Below, piece after piece: positions 19,506-29,403 of a DNA stretch of 52,734 nucleotides. The notes below the pieces were generated by a model, which saw nothing but the letters and a program-made list of their open reading frames with translations, was not told the DNA's origin and made no database searches. The stretch is from Biostraticola tofi (GTDB lineage: Bacteria > Pseudomonadota > Gammaproteobacteria > Enterobacterales > Enterobacteriaceae). Location: positions 1 through 52,734 of the forward strand of contig NZ_SMCR01000015.1 of NCBI RefSeq assembly GCF_004343195.1, read 5' to 3'. The translations under genes were made by a program, and so were the position numbers. The first letter of the stretch is position 1. Each line of letters opens with the position of its first letter.

Positions 19506-19676
19506 GACATTACAGCCATTGCCGACATTAAAGGCGCTGCAGGCATTGCAGGTGCTGCAGGCATTAAAGGCATTGCAGGTGCTGCAGGTGCTGCAGGCAT
19601 TACAGGCATTTCAGGTGCTGCAGGCATTGCAGACATTGCAGCCATTGCAGGTGCTGCAGCCATTGCAGGTATTCCA
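19506..19676 (+). repeat. 19-unit 9-bp minisatellite
   Basis: Nineteen tandem 9-bp units have the two main forms GGCATTGCA and GGTGCTGCA, with variants such as GACATTGCA, GCCATTGCA and GGCATTAAA. They lie between the ygfB stop and the pepP start. Because the unit is a multiple of three, all plus frames stay open. One frame reads as Gly-X-Y triplets (GIAGAAGIK), another as Leu-Gln repeats. No convincing ribosome site precedes these frames, so I treat it as non-coding or undetermined. Confidence 0.9.
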
Positions 19677-19739
19677 GGGATGCCGGCATCACGGAGAGGG
19701 TGCCGGATTGATTATTATTAACGCGAGCGGGAGAAAGTG

Positions 19740-21053
19740 ATGACCCAGCAAGAATATTTACGCCGTCGTCAGGCATTACTGGCAAAAATGGCACCGGGCA
19801 GCGCCGCGATTATTTTCGCCGCCCCCGAGGCTCAGCGTAACGCCGACAGTGAATATCCTTATCGCCAAAGCAGTGACCTCTGGTATTTCACTGGTTTCAA
19901 CGAACCCGAAGCGGCGCTTATTCTGATCAAAAGCGATGAAAATCATCACCACAGCGTCCTTTTTAACCGTGTTCGCGATCTGACGGCAGAGATCTGGTTT
20001 GGACGCCGTCTGGGGCAGGATGCCGCACCGGCCAGGCTTGCGGTTGATCGCGCGCTGCCATGGGATGAAATCGATGATCAACTGCATCTGCTACTTAATG
20101 GCCTTGATGTGGTTTACCATGCCCAGGGTGAATATCCTTATGCCGATAAACTTCTGTTCGAGGCGCTGGACAAACTGCGCCGCGGCAAGCGCCAGAGCCT
20201 GCAGGCGCCATCTGCAGTGGTCGACTGGCGCCCCTGGGTGCACGAGCTGCGTCTTTACAAATCAGTTGAAGAAATAGCGGTAATGCGCCAGGCCTGCGAA
20301 ATCACTGCTTTGGGGCACACACGCGCTATGCGTGCCTGTCGCCCCGGCATGTATGAATACCAGCTCGAAGGCGAAATTTTACATGAATTCAATCAGCACG
20401 GTGCCCGCTGGCCTTCCTACAATACCATCGTCGGCAGCGGCGAAAATGGCTGTATTCTGCATTACACCGAAAATGAATCGGTGATGCAGGACGGCTCGCT
20501 GGTACTGATAGATGCCGGCTGCGAATACCATAACTACGCCGGCGACATCACGCGTACCTTTCCGGTAAATGGCAAATTCAGCGCCGAACAGCGGGAAGTG
20601 TACGATATTGTTCTTGATTGTCTGGACACCGCCCACAAGCTGTTCGGGCCGGGCACCAGTATCAGGGAGGTCAATGCCGAAGTGGTGCGCATCATGGTCA
20701 CCGGTCTGGTGCGGCTGGGCATCCTTGAAGGCGACGTAGACCAGCTCATCAGTGAACAGGCCCACCGGCGTTTCTATATGCACGGCTTGAGCCACTGGCT
20801 CGGACTGGATGTTCATGATGTCGGGGACTATGGTTGCGCCGAGCGCGGACGTATCCTGGAGCCGGGCATGGTGCTGACTATCGAACCCGGGCTGTATATC
20901 CCTAACGAGGCCGATTTGCCGCTGTCCTACCGCGGCATCGGTATCCGTATCGAAGACAATATCCTGATTACCGAGGCGGGCAGTGAAAACCTGACGGCGT
21001 CGGTGGTAAAGGATGCGGATGCCATTGAGGCACTGATGGCGGCGGCAGATTAA
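19740..21053 (+). CDS. pepP: Xaa-Pro aminopeptidase P
   Basis: A 437-residue manganese enzyme that removes N-terminal residues preceding proline. The N-terminal creatinase domain (1-175) contains SEYPYRQSSDLWYFTGFNEP. The catalytic domain has all five metal ligands in context: LIDAGCEY, YAGDITRTFPVNG, HGLSHWLGLDVHD, LTIEPGLY and RIEDN. The ATG at 19740 is preceded by GGGAG. A GTG one codon earlier is also possible. It is the first of the pepP-ubiH-ubiI unit, and ubiH starts 3 bp after its stop. Confidence 0.96.
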   Translation: MTQQEYLRRRQALLAKMAPGSAAIIFAAPEAQRNADSEYPYRQSSDLWYFTGFNEPEAALILIKSDENHHHSVLFNRVRDLTAEIWFGRRLGQDAAPARLAVDRALPWDEIDDQLHLLLNGLDVVYHAQGEYPYADKLLFEALDKLRRGKRQSLQAPSAVVDWRPWVHELRLYKSVEEIAVMRQACEITALGHTRAMRACRPGMYEYQLEGEILHEFNQHGARWPSYNTIVGSGENGCILHYTENESVMQDGSLVLIDAGCEYHNYAGDITRTFPVNGKFSAEQREVYDIVLDCLDTAHKLFGPGTSIREVNAEVVRIMVTGLVRLGILEGDVDQLISEQAHRRFYMHGLSHWLGLDVHDVGDYGCAERGRILEPGMVLTIEPGLYIPNEADLPLSYRGIGIRIEDNILITEAGSENLTASVVKDADAIEALMAAAD

Positions 21054-21056
21054 CAT

Positions 21057-22235
21057 ATGTCTGTGATTATTATCGGTGGCGGCATGGCCGGCGCCACACT
21101 CGCGCTGGCGCTGTCCAGGCTTACCGGCGGACGGCTGCAGATAGATTTAATCGAAGCCGAACAGCCGTCGGGTCGCCGACATCCTGGCTTTGACGCCAGG
21201 GCGATCGCCATGGCTTACGGCACCAGTCAGCAATTAACCGATATCGGCATCTGGCCGGCGCTGGGATCCTGCGCTACGTCGATCACCCAAGTGCAGGTGA
21301 GTGACCAGGGGCATGCAGGTAAAGTCAATCTTGCTGCCCGCGACTATCGGGTGCCGGCGTTGGGCTATGTCGTCGAGCTGCATGATGCCGGTCAGCGCCT
21401 GTTTTCACTACTGGCTAAAGCGCCGGGCGTCAGGCTGCATTGCCCGGCCAGGCAACGCGGCATCGTGCGCCATCAGCAGTCAGCGATGGTCACGCTGGAT
21501 AACGGTGAGCAACTGGCCGCCGATTTGGTTATCGCCGCCGACGGTTCTCATTCGGCGGTGGCAAGCCAGTGCGGCATTCAGTGGAGCCAGCAGGACTACC
21601 GTCAGGTGGCGGTGATTGCCAACGTGACGACTGCGCTGCCTCACCAGGGACAGGCGTTTGAACGCTTTACCTCGCAGGGTCCCCTGGCGCTGCTGCCGAT
21701 GTCGAATGGACGAAGTTCGCTGGTGTGGTGCCTGGACAATAAACTTCAGCAGGAACTGAGCCAATGGGATGACCAGCGGTTTATCGCCGCCCTGCAGTTG
21801 GCATTCGGCTGGCGGCTGGGCCAGATTACCGCCGTCGGCCAGCGCCAGTATTATCCGCTTTATCTGCGCACCGCCGATCGCTGTATCAGCCATCGCCTGG
21901 CGCTGGTGGGCAACGCCGCCCAGACGCTGCATCCCATCGCCGGCCAGGGCTTCAACCTCGGCCTGCGCGATGTGATGACCCTGGCCGAGACGGTGGCCGA
22001 CGTGGTAAACCAGGGCGGCGATCCGGGCTTCTTCCCGGTATTGCAGCGCTATCAGCAGCGGCGGCTGGCGGACAAGCGAGCCACCGTCGGCATCACCGAT
22101 GGCTTGATTCATCTGTTTGCCAACGACCATATGCCGCTGGTAGCGGCGCGCAATCTGGGCCTGATGACCATGGCCAATTCGTCGTCGCTGCGTGACGCCC
22201 TGGCGCGGCAAACTCTGGGATGGGTCTCGCGTTAG
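21057..22235 (+). CDS. ubiH: 2-octaprenyl-6-methoxyphenol 4-hydroxylase
   Basis: A 392-residue FAD monooxygenase of ubiquinone synthesis that hydroxylates the ring at C4. The N-terminal IIIGGGMAGATLALAL binds FAD, the middle has the DG motif region (VIAADGSHSAVA), and the C-terminal GNAAQTLHPIAGQGFNLGLRD is the second FAD motif. Length and sequence match E. coli UbiH. It is translationally close to pepP and is followed 31 bp later by the related ubiI. Confidence 0.96.
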   Translation: MSVIIIGGGMAGATLALALSRLTGGRLQIDLIEAEQPSGRRHPGFDARAIAMAYGTSQQLTDIGIWPALGSCATSITQVQVSDQGHAGKVNLAARDYRVPALGYVVELHDAGQRLFSLLAKAPGVRLHCPARQRGIVRHQQSAMVTLDNGEQLAADLVIAADGSHSAVASQCGIQWSQQDYRQVAVIANVTTALPHQGQAFERFTSQGPLALLPMSNGRSSLVWCLDNKLQQELSQWDDQRFIAALQLAFGWRLGQITAVGQRQYYPLYLRTADRCISHRLALVGNAAQTLHPIAGQGFNLGLRDVMTLAETVADVVNQGGDPGFFPVLQRYQQRRLADKRATVGITDGLIHLFANDHMPLVAARNLGLMTMANSSSLRDALARQTLGWVSR

Positions 22236-22266
22236 CGCCGGCCCGCAAGTAAGGACAGAAATAACG

Positions 22267-23490
22267 ATGCAAGCATACGATGTGGTAATTAACGGTGGCG
22301 GGATGGTCGGACTGGCCCTGGCCTGCGGGTTACAGGGTACCGGATTGCGGGTCGCGGTCATTGAGCCGCAAGCGCAGGCCCCAATCGCACCGGGCGACAC
22401 GCCGGCGCTGCGTGTCTCTGCCATCAATGCCGCCAGCCAGCGTCTGCTGCAGCGTCTGCAGGTGTGGGATGATATTGTCGCCCTCGGCGCCAGCCCTTAT
22501 CAAGGGATGGAGGTCTGGGACCAGGACAGCTTTGGCAAAATCGCCTTTGATGGCCATCAGCTCGGTTATGCTCAGCTTGGGCATATCGTTGAAAATCCAA
22601 TTATTCTCCAGGCGCTGTGGCGCCGGGCCAGCCAACTGCCGGAGGTGACGCTGATCACTCCCGCCGTAATCAGTAAGATCGCCTGGGGCGAAAACGAGGC
22701 CTTCATCACCCTGGATGATAGCCGGATGCTCACCGCCCGGCTGGTGGTGGGTGCCGATGGCGCCAATTCCTGGCTGCGGCAGTATGCCCATATTCCACTG
22801 ACGTTCTGGGATTACCAGCATCATGCGCTGGTCGCGACGATACGTACCGAACTGCCTCATCAGTCGATCGCCCGTCAGGTGTTTCATGGCGAGGGCATTC
22901 TGGCCTTTCTGCCGCTTGGCGACCCTCATCTCAGCTCTATCGTCTGGTCGTTGCCGCCGCTGATGGCTGAGCAGATGTCGGCCCTGCCCGAAGACCGGTT
23001 CAACGCCCAGTTGGCGATCCATTTCAACCTGGCTCTCGGGCTGTGCAAGCTTGAGAGTGAACGGCTGACATTTCCGCTGACCGGCCGCTATGCCCGTGAT
23101 TTTGCTGCGCATCGGCTGGTGCTGGTCGGCGACGCCGCTCATACGGTCCATCCGCTGGCGGGCCAGGGGGTAAACCTGGGTTTTATGGATGTGGCGGAGC
23201 TTATCGGCGAACTGCGGCGGCTGCAAACAGCCGGCAAAGACATTGGACATTACCCCTGGCTCAGGCGCTATGAGCGCCGGCGCAAATACAGCGCCGCCAC
23301 ACTACTGGCCGGCATGCAGGGTTTTCGTGAATTGTTTGCCGGCAGCCATCCGGTGAAAAAATGGGTGCGGGATGCCGGTTTACGGCTGGCCGATACGCTG
23401 CCCGGGGCCAAGCCGCGTTTTATCCGGCAGGCCATGGGTCTCAATGATCTGCCGGAGTGGCTGGAAGAGCCCGCCGCTTTGACTGATTAA
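22267..23490 (+). CDS. ubiI: 2-octaprenylphenol hydroxylase UbiI (VisC)
   Basis: A 407-residue FAD monooxygenase that performs the C5 hydroxylation in aerobic ubiquinone synthesis. The start at 22267 gives MQAYDVVINGGGMVGLALACG. Upstream in-frame codons overlap ubiH and are not family-like. The DG motif (VGADGANSWLR) and the GDAAHTVHPLAGQGVNLGFMD motif are present. It is the last gene of the pepP-ubiH-ubiI unit. Its sequence resembles ubiH, which reflects an old duplication. Confidence 0.96.
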   Translation: MQAYDVVINGGGMVGLALACGLQGTGLRVAVIEPQAQAPIAPGDTPALRVSAINAASQRLLQRLQVWDDIVALGASPYQGMEVWDQDSFGKIAFDGHQLGYAQLGHIVENPIILQALWRRASQLPEVTLITPAVISKIAWGENEAFITLDDSRMLTARLVVGADGANSWLRQYAHIPLTFWDYQHHALVATIRTELPHQSIARQVFHGEGILAFLPLGDPHLSSIVWSLPPLMAEQMSALPEDRFNAQLAIHFNLALGLCKLESERLTFPLTGRYARDFAAHRLVLVGDAAHTVHPLAGQGVNLGFMDVAELIGELRRLQTAGKDIGHYPWLRRYERRRKYSAATLLAGMQGFRELFAGSHPVKKWVRDAGLRLADTLPGAKPRFIRQAMGLNDLPEWLEEPAALTD

Positions 23491-23542
23491 TTCTAATTTC
23501 ACCTCTATTTTTGGATTACATTTTCTAATCTGAAGAAAAACC

Positions 23543-23569
23543 CCACTATGTTAAAAACATGAAAAGTGG
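23543..23569 (+). terminator. Candidate terminator after ubiI
   Basis: CCACT and AGTGG enclose an inner ATGTT/AACAT pair. CGATTTTT follows the stem. It is weaker than a canonical GC-rich terminator. Confidence 0.45.
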
Positions 23570-23717
23570 CGATTTTTGTGATCAAGCTTCACTGTTAAGA
23601 TGGTTCATTGCTTGATTATGCTCTGTAAAAGGGGTTTTGCCAGCATAAAACACCTGATGTGCCATTGTTCTCTCGACAAACAGCGCCTGGGTCGATGATA
23701 ATTTTATTTATGGTTAT

Positions 23718-23731
23718 ACCTATGCATAGGT
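23718..23731. promoter_or_regulatory. Perfect palindrome upstream of gcvT
   Basis: ACCTATGCATAGGT is a perfect 14-bp palindrome flanked by TTAT and ATAA with one inserted base. It lies 160 bp before gcvT. It has the form of a dimeric operator, but the binding protein is not known and the site does not match PurR. Confidence 0.5.
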
Positions 23732-23747
23732 GATAACTTCTGGCAAA

Positions 23748-23763
23748 AAGGTATCGTTTGCGT
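23748..23763. promoter_or_regulatory. PurR-like box upstream of gcvT
   Basis: AAGGTATCGTTTGCGT keeps the CGTTTGCGT half of the PurR consensus (ANGAAAACGTTTGCGT) and differs mainly in the left half. gcvTHP is a known PurR target in E. coli, which supports this weak match. Confidence 0.4.
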
Positions 23764-23890
23764 GCGCGCCGCATCCGGGGCTCGAGCCGCCGCCCTGATC
23801 GGGTTTCCAAGCTTACACCCGCCTGATTGTGGTCTGCGCCGCAACGCTGAATCGGTGAGTTATCGTCTTATCTGGAATAAGAGAGCAAAG

Positions 23891-24991
23891 ATGACACAGC
23901 AGACCCCGCTGTATGAAAAGCATATTGCCAGTGGCGCCAAAATGGTGGATTTCCACGGTTGGATGATGCCACTGCACTACGGATCCCAGTTGGAAGAACA
24001 TCATCAGGTCCGCCGCGATGCCGGCATGTTCGATGTCTCCCACATGACCATCATTGATCTCAAGGGGCCACGTACCCGTGACTTCTTGCGCTATCTGCTG
24101 GCGAACGACGTCGCCAGACTGACCCAGCCCGGCAAGGCGCTGTACAGCGGAATGCTTAATGCTTCCGGCGGCGTAATCGATGATTTGATTGTGTACTACC
24201 TGGCCGACACCGAATTCCGCCTGGTGGTCAACTCCGCCACGCGTGAAAAAGACGTCGACTGGATAACCCGCCATGCCCAACCTTTCCTGGTCGATATTAC
24301 CGTTCGCGATGATCTGGCGCTGCTCGCGGTACAGGGGCCTCAGGCCCAGTCGCGCGCCAAGACGCTGTTTAGCGCTGAACAACGGACGGCGGTGGAAGGT
24401 ATGAAACCTTTCTTCGGCGTCCAGGCAGGGGATCTGTTTATTGCCACTACCGGCTACACCGGCGAAGCAGGCTTTGAAATCGCTCTGCCGGCGAACGCTG
24501 CCGCCGATTTCTGGCAGCGGTTGCTGGCTGCCGGCGTCAAGCCCTGTGGCCTGGGGGCGCGGGATACCCTGCGCCTTGAAGCCGGAATGAATCTGTACGG
24601 ACAGGAAATGGACGAAGGCATCTCTCCTCTGGCGGCCAATATGGGTTGGACCATCAGCTGGCAGCCGGAAGACCGTGACTTTATCGGCCGTGCAGCGCTC
24701 GAAGTGCAGCGTAGCGCCGGTAGCGGCGAACAACTGGTCGGTCTGATACTGACTGAGAAGGGGGTACTGCGCCAAGGGTTGCCGGTGCATTTTTCCGATG
24801 CAGACGGTAATAGGCATGAAGGCGTTATCACCAGCGGGTCTTTTTCCCCGACGCTTGGATTCAGCATCGGCCTTGCCCGTGTGCCAGCCGGCATCGGCAG
24901 CGAAGCGATAGTAACCATCCGTAATCGGCAGATGCCGGTCAAGGTGACCAAACCTGGTTTTGTCCGCGCCGGAAAACCGGTCGCACAATAA
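23891..24991 (+). CDS. gcvT: Glycine cleavage system T protein (aminomethyltransferase)
   Basis: A 366-residue tetrahydrofolate-dependent enzyme that releases ammonia from the aminomethyl-lipoyl H protein and forms methylene-THF. The start at 23891 ([20 protein letters not shown]) is canonical, and the longer open frame upstream is not. [37 protein letters not shown] and [13 protein letters not shown] are family motifs. It is first of gcvT-gcvH-gcvP, and gcvH starts 27 bp after its stop. It is a structural relative of YgfZ, also in this window. Confidence 0.97.
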   Translation: MTQQTPLYEKHIASGAKMVDFHGWMMPLHYGSQLEEHHQVRRDAGMFDVSHMTIIDLKGPRTRDFLRYLLANDVARLTQPGKALYSGMLNASGGVIDDLIVYYLADTEFRLVVNSATREKDVDWITRHAQPFLVDITVRDDLALLAVQGPQAQSRAKTLFSAEQRTAVEGMKPFFGVQAGDLFIATTGYTGEAGFEIALPANAAADFWQRLLAAGVKPCGLGARDTLRLEAGMNLYGQEMDEGISPLAANMGWTISWQPEDRDFIGRAALEVQRSAGSGEQLVGLILTEKGVLRQGLPVHFSDADGNRHEGVITSGSFSPTLGFSIGLARVPAGIGSEAIVTIRNRQMPVKVTKPGFVRAGKPVAQ

Positions 24992-25018
24992 TTAACTTTG
25001 CAATAGGTGAGAATGGCG

Positions 25019-25417
25019 ATGAGCAGCAATGTGCCGACAGAATTGAAATACACCGCGTCCCATGAATGGGTACTGGCCGAAGGCAATGGCGTTTACAGCG
25101 TCGGGATTACCGAACATGCCCAGGAACTGCTGGGCGACATGGTATTCCTCGATCTGCCTGAGGTCGGCACTGCCTTCTCCGCCGGTGATGACTGCGCGGT
25201 AGCCGAATCTGTTAAGGCCGCTTCCGATATCTACGCGCCGATAAGCGGCGAAATCGTGGCGATAAACGAAGATCTGGACGGCTCGCCTGAACTGGTCAAC
25301 AGCGCGCCTTACACCGATGGCTGGCTGTTTCGCATTAAAGCAGGCGATGAAACCGAACTCGCTGAACTGCTGGATGCCGAAGGCTACCTGGCCACCCTAG
25401 ACGAAGAAGATCATTAA
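25019..25417 (+). CDS. gcvH: Glycine cleavage system H protein
   Basis: A 132-residue lipoyl carrier that shuttles the aminomethyl group between GcvP and GcvT. The lipoylation lysine lies in [17 protein letters not shown], and [22 protein letters not shown] is the family core. [11 protein letters not shown] at 25019 is chosen because AGGTGAG lies 7 bases upstream. In-frame starts at 25007 and 25013 would add short non-conserved residues. It is the middle gene of the operon. Confidence 0.97.
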   Translation: MSSNVPTELKYTASHEWVLAEGNGVYSVGITEHAQELLGDMVFLDLPEVGTAFSAGDDCAVAESVKAASDIYAPISGEIVAINEDLDGSPELVNSAPYTDGWLFRIKAGDETELAELLDAEGYLATLDEEDH

Positions 25418-25498
25418 AACGGTCTGTCCCGGGCGGTAAAGTCCGGGACGCCGGTCACCCTATATTGTTTCCCATGCCCGATGCAGGAATTGTTGTCA

Positions 25499-28363
25499 AT
25501 GACCCAGACTCTCAGCCAGCTTGAACATCATGACGCGTTTACCGAGCGTCATATCGGCCCATCAGCGCAGCAGCAGGCGCATATGCTTTCAGCCGTCGGC
25601 GCCGCTACCCTTGATGCGCTAATCGGACAAATCGTCCCCGCCGACATTCAGCTGGCCGAACCGCCTGCAGTGGGTGATGCGGCGACTGAATCCCAGGCCC
25701 TGGCAGAGCTGAAGGCCATTGCCGGCCAGAACCAGCGTTTCAGGAATTACATCGGCATGGGTTACAGCGCGGTCATCACGCCACCGGTGATCCTGCGCAA
25801 TATGCTGGAAAATCCGGGCTGGTACACTGCCTATACCCCTTATCAGCCCGAGGTTTCCCAGGGCCGGCTGGAAGCGCTGCTCAACTTCCAGCAACTGACC
25901 CTCGACCTGACCGGGCTTGATATCGCCTCGGCATCCTTGCTGGATGAAGCCACCGCTGCGGCAGAAGCCATGTCCCTGGCCAAGCGCGCCAGCAAGCTCA
26001 AGCAGGCCAACCGTTTTTTCGTGGCTGATGATATTCATCCCCAGACGCTGGACGTGGTGCGTACTCGGGCCGGCACCTTTGGTTTTGAATTGATTATCGA
26101 TAAAGCCGAAAAGGTGCTTGAGCATCGGGACGTCTTCGGCGTGCTGCTGCAACAGGTCGGCACCACCGGCGAGCTCCATGACTACCGTTCCCTGTTTGCC
26201 GAGCTCAAGGCCCGCAAAATCATCAGTTGCCTGGCGGCCGACATCATGGCGCTGGTGTGGCTGGCGGCGCCAGGCGAGCAGGGGGCCGATGTGGTATTCG
26301 GTTCCTCCCAGCGTTTCGGCGTGCCTATGGGCTACGGCGGCCCTCATGCGGCCTTCTTTGCCGCCCGGGATGAAGTCAAGCGTTCGATGCCTGGCCGCAT
26401 CATCGGTGTGTCCAAAGACGCCGCCGGCAACACCGCCTTGCGTATGGCCATGCAGACCCGCGAGCAGCATATCCGCCGCGAAAAGGCCAACTCCAATATC
26501 TGTACCTCACAGGTGTTGTTGGCCAATATCGCCGGGCTGTATGCGGTATACCATGGTCCGGCCGGCCTTAAACGCATTGCCGGCCGCATTCATCGGCTGA
26601 CCGCTGTCCTGGCCGCCGGCCTGACAGCGGCTGGACTGAGGCTGCGCCACGCCACCTGGTTCGATACGCTGACCGTCGAGGTCGCCGACAAGGCCGCGGT
26701 ATTGAACCGGGCTCTGGCCGCGGGCATCAACCTGCGCAGCGATATCCACGGCGCGGTAGGCATGACGCTTGATGAAACCACCGGTCGTGAAGATATCGCC
26801 CAGTTGTTCGCCCTCCTTACCGGCAGCGATCAGCCATTGGCTATCGACGACCTGGATGCCGCTGTCCAGCCGATTATTCCGGCTGAACTGCTGCGCCAAA
26901 GCCCGATCCTGAGTCACCCGGTGTTTAACCGCTATCATAGCGAAACCGAGATGATGCGCTACATGCACAAGCTGGAGCGCAAAGACCTGGCGCTGAACCA
27001 GGCGATGATCCCCTTGGGTTCATGCACCATGAAATTGAACGCCGCGGCCGAGATGATCCCTATTACCTGGCCCGAGTTTGCCGAGCTGCACCCATTCTGC
27101 CCGGCCGAACAGGCGGCTGGCTATCAGCAGATGATCAGTCAGCTGTCACGCTGGTTGGTTCAACTGACCGGTTATGACGCGCTTTGCATGCAGCCTAACT
27201 CTGGCGCCCAGGGGGAATATGCCGGTCTGCTGGCGATTCGCCGCTATCACGAAAGCCGCAATGATGCTGAGCGCACCATCTGCCTGATTCCGAGTTCCGC
27301 CCATGGCACCAACCCGGCTTCCGCCCAGATGGCGGGGATGTCGGTGCTGGTGGTGGCCTGCGATAAAAACGGCAATATTGATCTGCATGATCTGCGTCAG
27401 AAGGCCGAGCAGGCAGGGGATAAGCTCTCCTGCATCATGGTGACTTATCCTTCCACCCACGGCGTTTATGAAGAGACCATCCGGGAAGTCTGCCAGATAG
27501 TCCATCAGTACGGCGGTCAAGTGTATCTGGACGGGGCCAATATGAATGCTCAGGTGGGAATTACCTCTCCCGGCTATATCGGTGCCGACGTGTCCCACCT
27601 GAATCTGCACAAAACGTTTTGTATCCCGCACGGCGGCGGCGGACCGGGCATGGGGCCGATTGGCGTAAAAGCCCATCTGGCACCTTTTGTGCCGGGCCAT
27701 GCAGTGGTGCAGATCGACGATATCCTGACCCGGCAGGGGGCGGTTTCAGCCGCGCCGTTCGGCAGCGCATCGATCCTGCCGATAAGCTGGATGTACATCC
27801 GCATGATGGGAGCCCAGGGCCTGAAACGGGCCAGCCAGGTGGCGATTCTGAATGCCAACTATATCGCCAGCCGTCTGCAGTCGTCTTACCCGGTGCTGTA
27901 TACCGGGCGCGATGGCCGGGTGGCTCATGAATGTATCCTGGATATTCGTGAGCTTAAGGAGATGAGCGGCATCAGTGAAATGGATATCGCCAAGCGGCTG
28001 ATTGATTACGGTTTCCATGCCCCGACCATGTCTTTCCCGGTGGCCGGCACCCTGATGGTGGAGCCGACTGAATCCGAAAGCCAGACTGAGCTGGATCGCT
28101 TTATCGACGCGATGCTGGCCATCCGGGCGGAAATCCAGCAGGTGGCTAAGGGTGAATGGCCCGCCGAGGATAACCCGCTGGTCAATGCGCCGCATACCCA
28201 GGCCGAACTGGCCGGAGAGTGGTCTCATCCATACAGCCGCGAAATTGCCGCATTCCCGGCCGGTTTCGGTGACAAATACTGGCCAACGGTAAAACGGCTG
28301 GATGATGTCTACGGCGACCGCAATGTGTTCTGCGCCTGCGTGCCGGTTAGCGATTATCAGTAG
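25499..28363 (+). CDS. gcvP: Glycine dehydrogenase (decarboxylating), P protein
   Basis: A 954-residue PLP enzyme that decarboxylates glycine and loads the remaining unit onto GcvH. The start at 25499 (MTQTLSQLE) matches E. coli, and six upstream in-frame residues are excluded. The N-terminal half carries [11 protein letters not shown]-like and [16 protein letters not shown] segments. The PLP lysine is K705 in [16 protein letters not shown]. It is the last gene of gcvTHP, 81 bp after gcvH, and is followed by a long GC-rich hairpin. Confidence 0.98.
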   Translation: MTQTLSQLEHHDAFTERHIGPSAQQQAHMLSAVGAATLDALIGQIVPADIQLAEPPAVGDAATESQALAELKAIAGQNQRFRNYIGMGYSAVITPPVILRNMLENPGWYTAYTPYQPEVSQGRLEALLNFQQLTLDLTGLDIASASLLDEATAAAEAMSLAKRASKLKQANRFFVADDIHPQTLDVVRTRAGTFGFELIIDKAEKVLEHRDVFGVLLQQVGTTGELHDYRSLFAELKARKIISCLAADIMALVWLAAPGEQGADVVFGSSQRFGVPMGYGGPHAAFFAARDEVKRSMPGRIIGVSKDAAGNTALRMAMQTREQHIRREKANSNICTSQVLLANIAGLYAVYHGPAGLKRIAGRIHRLTAVLAAGLTAAGLRLRHATWFDTLTVEVADKAAVLNRALAAGINLRSDIHGAVGMTLDETTGREDIAQLFALLTGSDQPLAIDDLDAAVQPIIPAELLRQSPILSHPVFNRYHSETEMMRYMHKLERKDLALNQAMIPLGSCTMKLNAAAEMIPITWPEFAELHPFCPAEQAAGYQQMISQLSRWLVQLTGYDALCMQPNSGAQGEYAGLLAIRRYHESRNDAERTICLIPSSAHGTNPASAQMAGMSVLVVACDKNGNIDLHDLRQKAEQAGDKLSCIMVTYPSTHGVYEETIREVCQIVHQYGGQVYLDGANMNAQVGITSPGYIGADVSHLNLHKTFCIPHGGGGPGMGPIGVKAHLAPFVPGHAVVQIDDILTRQGAVSAAPFGSASILPISWMYIRMMGAQGLKRASQVAILNANYIASRLQSSYPVLYTGRDGRVAHECILDIRELKEMSGISEMDIAKRLIDYGFHAPTMSFPVAGTLMVEPTESESQTELDRFIDAMLAIRAEIQQVAKGEWPAEDNPLVNAPHTQAELAGEWSHPYSREIAAFPAGFGDKYWPTVKRLDDVYGDRNVFCACVPVSDYQ

Positions 28364-28377
28364 CAGAAGGGGGCAGG

Positions 28378-28414
28378 CTGTCAGTCCGGCTTAGCAGGCA
28401 TGCCGGGCTGGCAG
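28378..28414 (+). terminator. GC-rich hairpin after gcvP
   Basis: CTGTCAGTCCGGC (28378-28390) and GCCGGGCTGGCAG (28402-28414) form a long nearly perfect stem with an 11-nt loop, 14 bp after the gcvP stop. No T-tract follows, so it may act with Rho or as a 3'-end stabiliser. Confidence 0.5.
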
Positions 28415-28592
28415 TGTCATTATCAACACCTGTGCAAGCATATCATCCGGAGGTATTCATCAGGCAGTATTGCTGGCAAGCACTCAGAAATTCATCACTA
28501 AAAGTGCTTCAAAGCCACTAAACGGAATGATGTAAAGTACACCCTAATCGCGACGTGATAGTGCCATAGCGAACAACTGCTCAAAGGCGGGC

Positions 28593-29201
28593 TTATTTCA
28601 GCCAGCCGCTCTGGTGAGCCTTGTCCAGGTGGTTTTTCAAGTGATCCCATAGCGCCGGGTAAACATCGGCGATAAACGCATTGCGCGACAGCACCTGTTC
28701 CAGGCGGATGCCGTTTTCAACCCAGCTTTGCCCCTGGTTATGCAGGTTCATCAGTACCGGCATCAGGCGGTCAATCATCAAGGCAAATTGAGCTTCGGCG
28801 CTTTCGCCGGCTTCGTACTCGTGCCAGAGATGATGAAATTCTTTCCCCTGGGCATCCGGCAGCATGCCGAACAACCTTATCGCCGCCGCTTCTTCTTCGC
28901 TGTGTATCGCCTGGCGGGCAACCAAATCGTATACCAGCACATCACCCGCATCTATCTCGACGATATCGTGGATAACGGCCATTTTCAGTACTTTGAATAT
29001 ATCAACCTGGTCACCGGCATAGGGGGCCAATGCCATAACCGCCACCGCGAAATGCCAGCTATGTTCAGCGGTATTTTCCTGGCGATCGGTGCCGAGCACT
29101 TTGGTGCGGCGCTGGATGCTTTTCAGCTTGTCGATTTCCATCAGGAATCTTACGACATCGGTTAATTCCCCAAATGCCAGTGCAGGTAATTTCTCGGCCA
29201 T
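28593..29201 (-). CDS. HD-domain hydrolase (HD_3/YfbR-like nucleotidase superfamily)
   Basis: A 202-residue HD-superfamily protein. The metal ligands are visible as ENTAEHSWH, AVIHDIVEIDAGD (the HD pair) and a later aspartate in LMIDRLMPV. Relatives include 5'-deoxynucleotidases and HDDC2-type proteins. The sequence is only distantly like YfbR, so I give no symbol. The start at 29201 has GGAGG four bases upstream on the minus strand. A start 7 codons earlier would place that site inside the gene. It is convergent with gcvP and divergent from trhA. Confidence 0.8.
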   Translation of the reverse strand: MAEKLPALAFGELTDVVRFLMEIDKLKSIQRRTKVLGTDRQENTAEHSWHFAVAVMALAPYAGDQVDIFKVLKMAVIHDIVEIDAGDVLVYDLVARQAIHSEEEAAAIRLFGMLPDAQGKEFHHLWHEYEAGESAEAQFALMIDRLMPVLMNLHNQGQSWVENGIRLEQVLSRNAFIADVYPALWDHLKNHLDKAHQSGWLK

Positions 29202-29403
29202 GTTTCCTCCGCCTAACTCCATTAAAGTGGGCTATTTTAAGCCATCTGCCGCTGCTTTTCGAATGTTTAATCGCCGATGCTTTAAACATAACCGCTCACA
29301 TTAAATTTAAGCTTACAGATGTACACTGAACCTGGTGCGGGTTAGAGTAGCTGTTGACTGTGCGTTGCAATTTAAGGTTGATAAATTTGAGGAAATTATT
29401 TTA

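Larger units (their letters stand above)
23491..23890. promoter_or_regulatory. ubiI-gcvT intergenic region with gcv control elements
   Basis: This 400-bp interval has no gene. It holds a hairpin that may terminate ubiI (23543-23569), an AT-rich stretch, a perfect 14-bp palindrome (23718-23731) and a PurR-like box (23748-23763). A GC-rich leader of about 125 bp precedes the gcvT start. In E. coli gcvTHP is controlled by GcvA, GcvR, Lrp and PurR. I see no two-aptamer glycine riboswitch. Confidence 0.55.

Noticed and set aside
19455-19721. Collagen-like small protein from the 9-bp array
   Set aside because: There is no convincing Shine-Dalgarno sequence, and all frames are open by construction. 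It is kept as a repeat, not annotated as a gene.
23491-23890. Glycine riboswitch before gcvT
   Set aside because: I could not find the paired aptamer architecture. Enterobacterial gcvTHP is controlled by proteins and GcvB-linked regulation instead.
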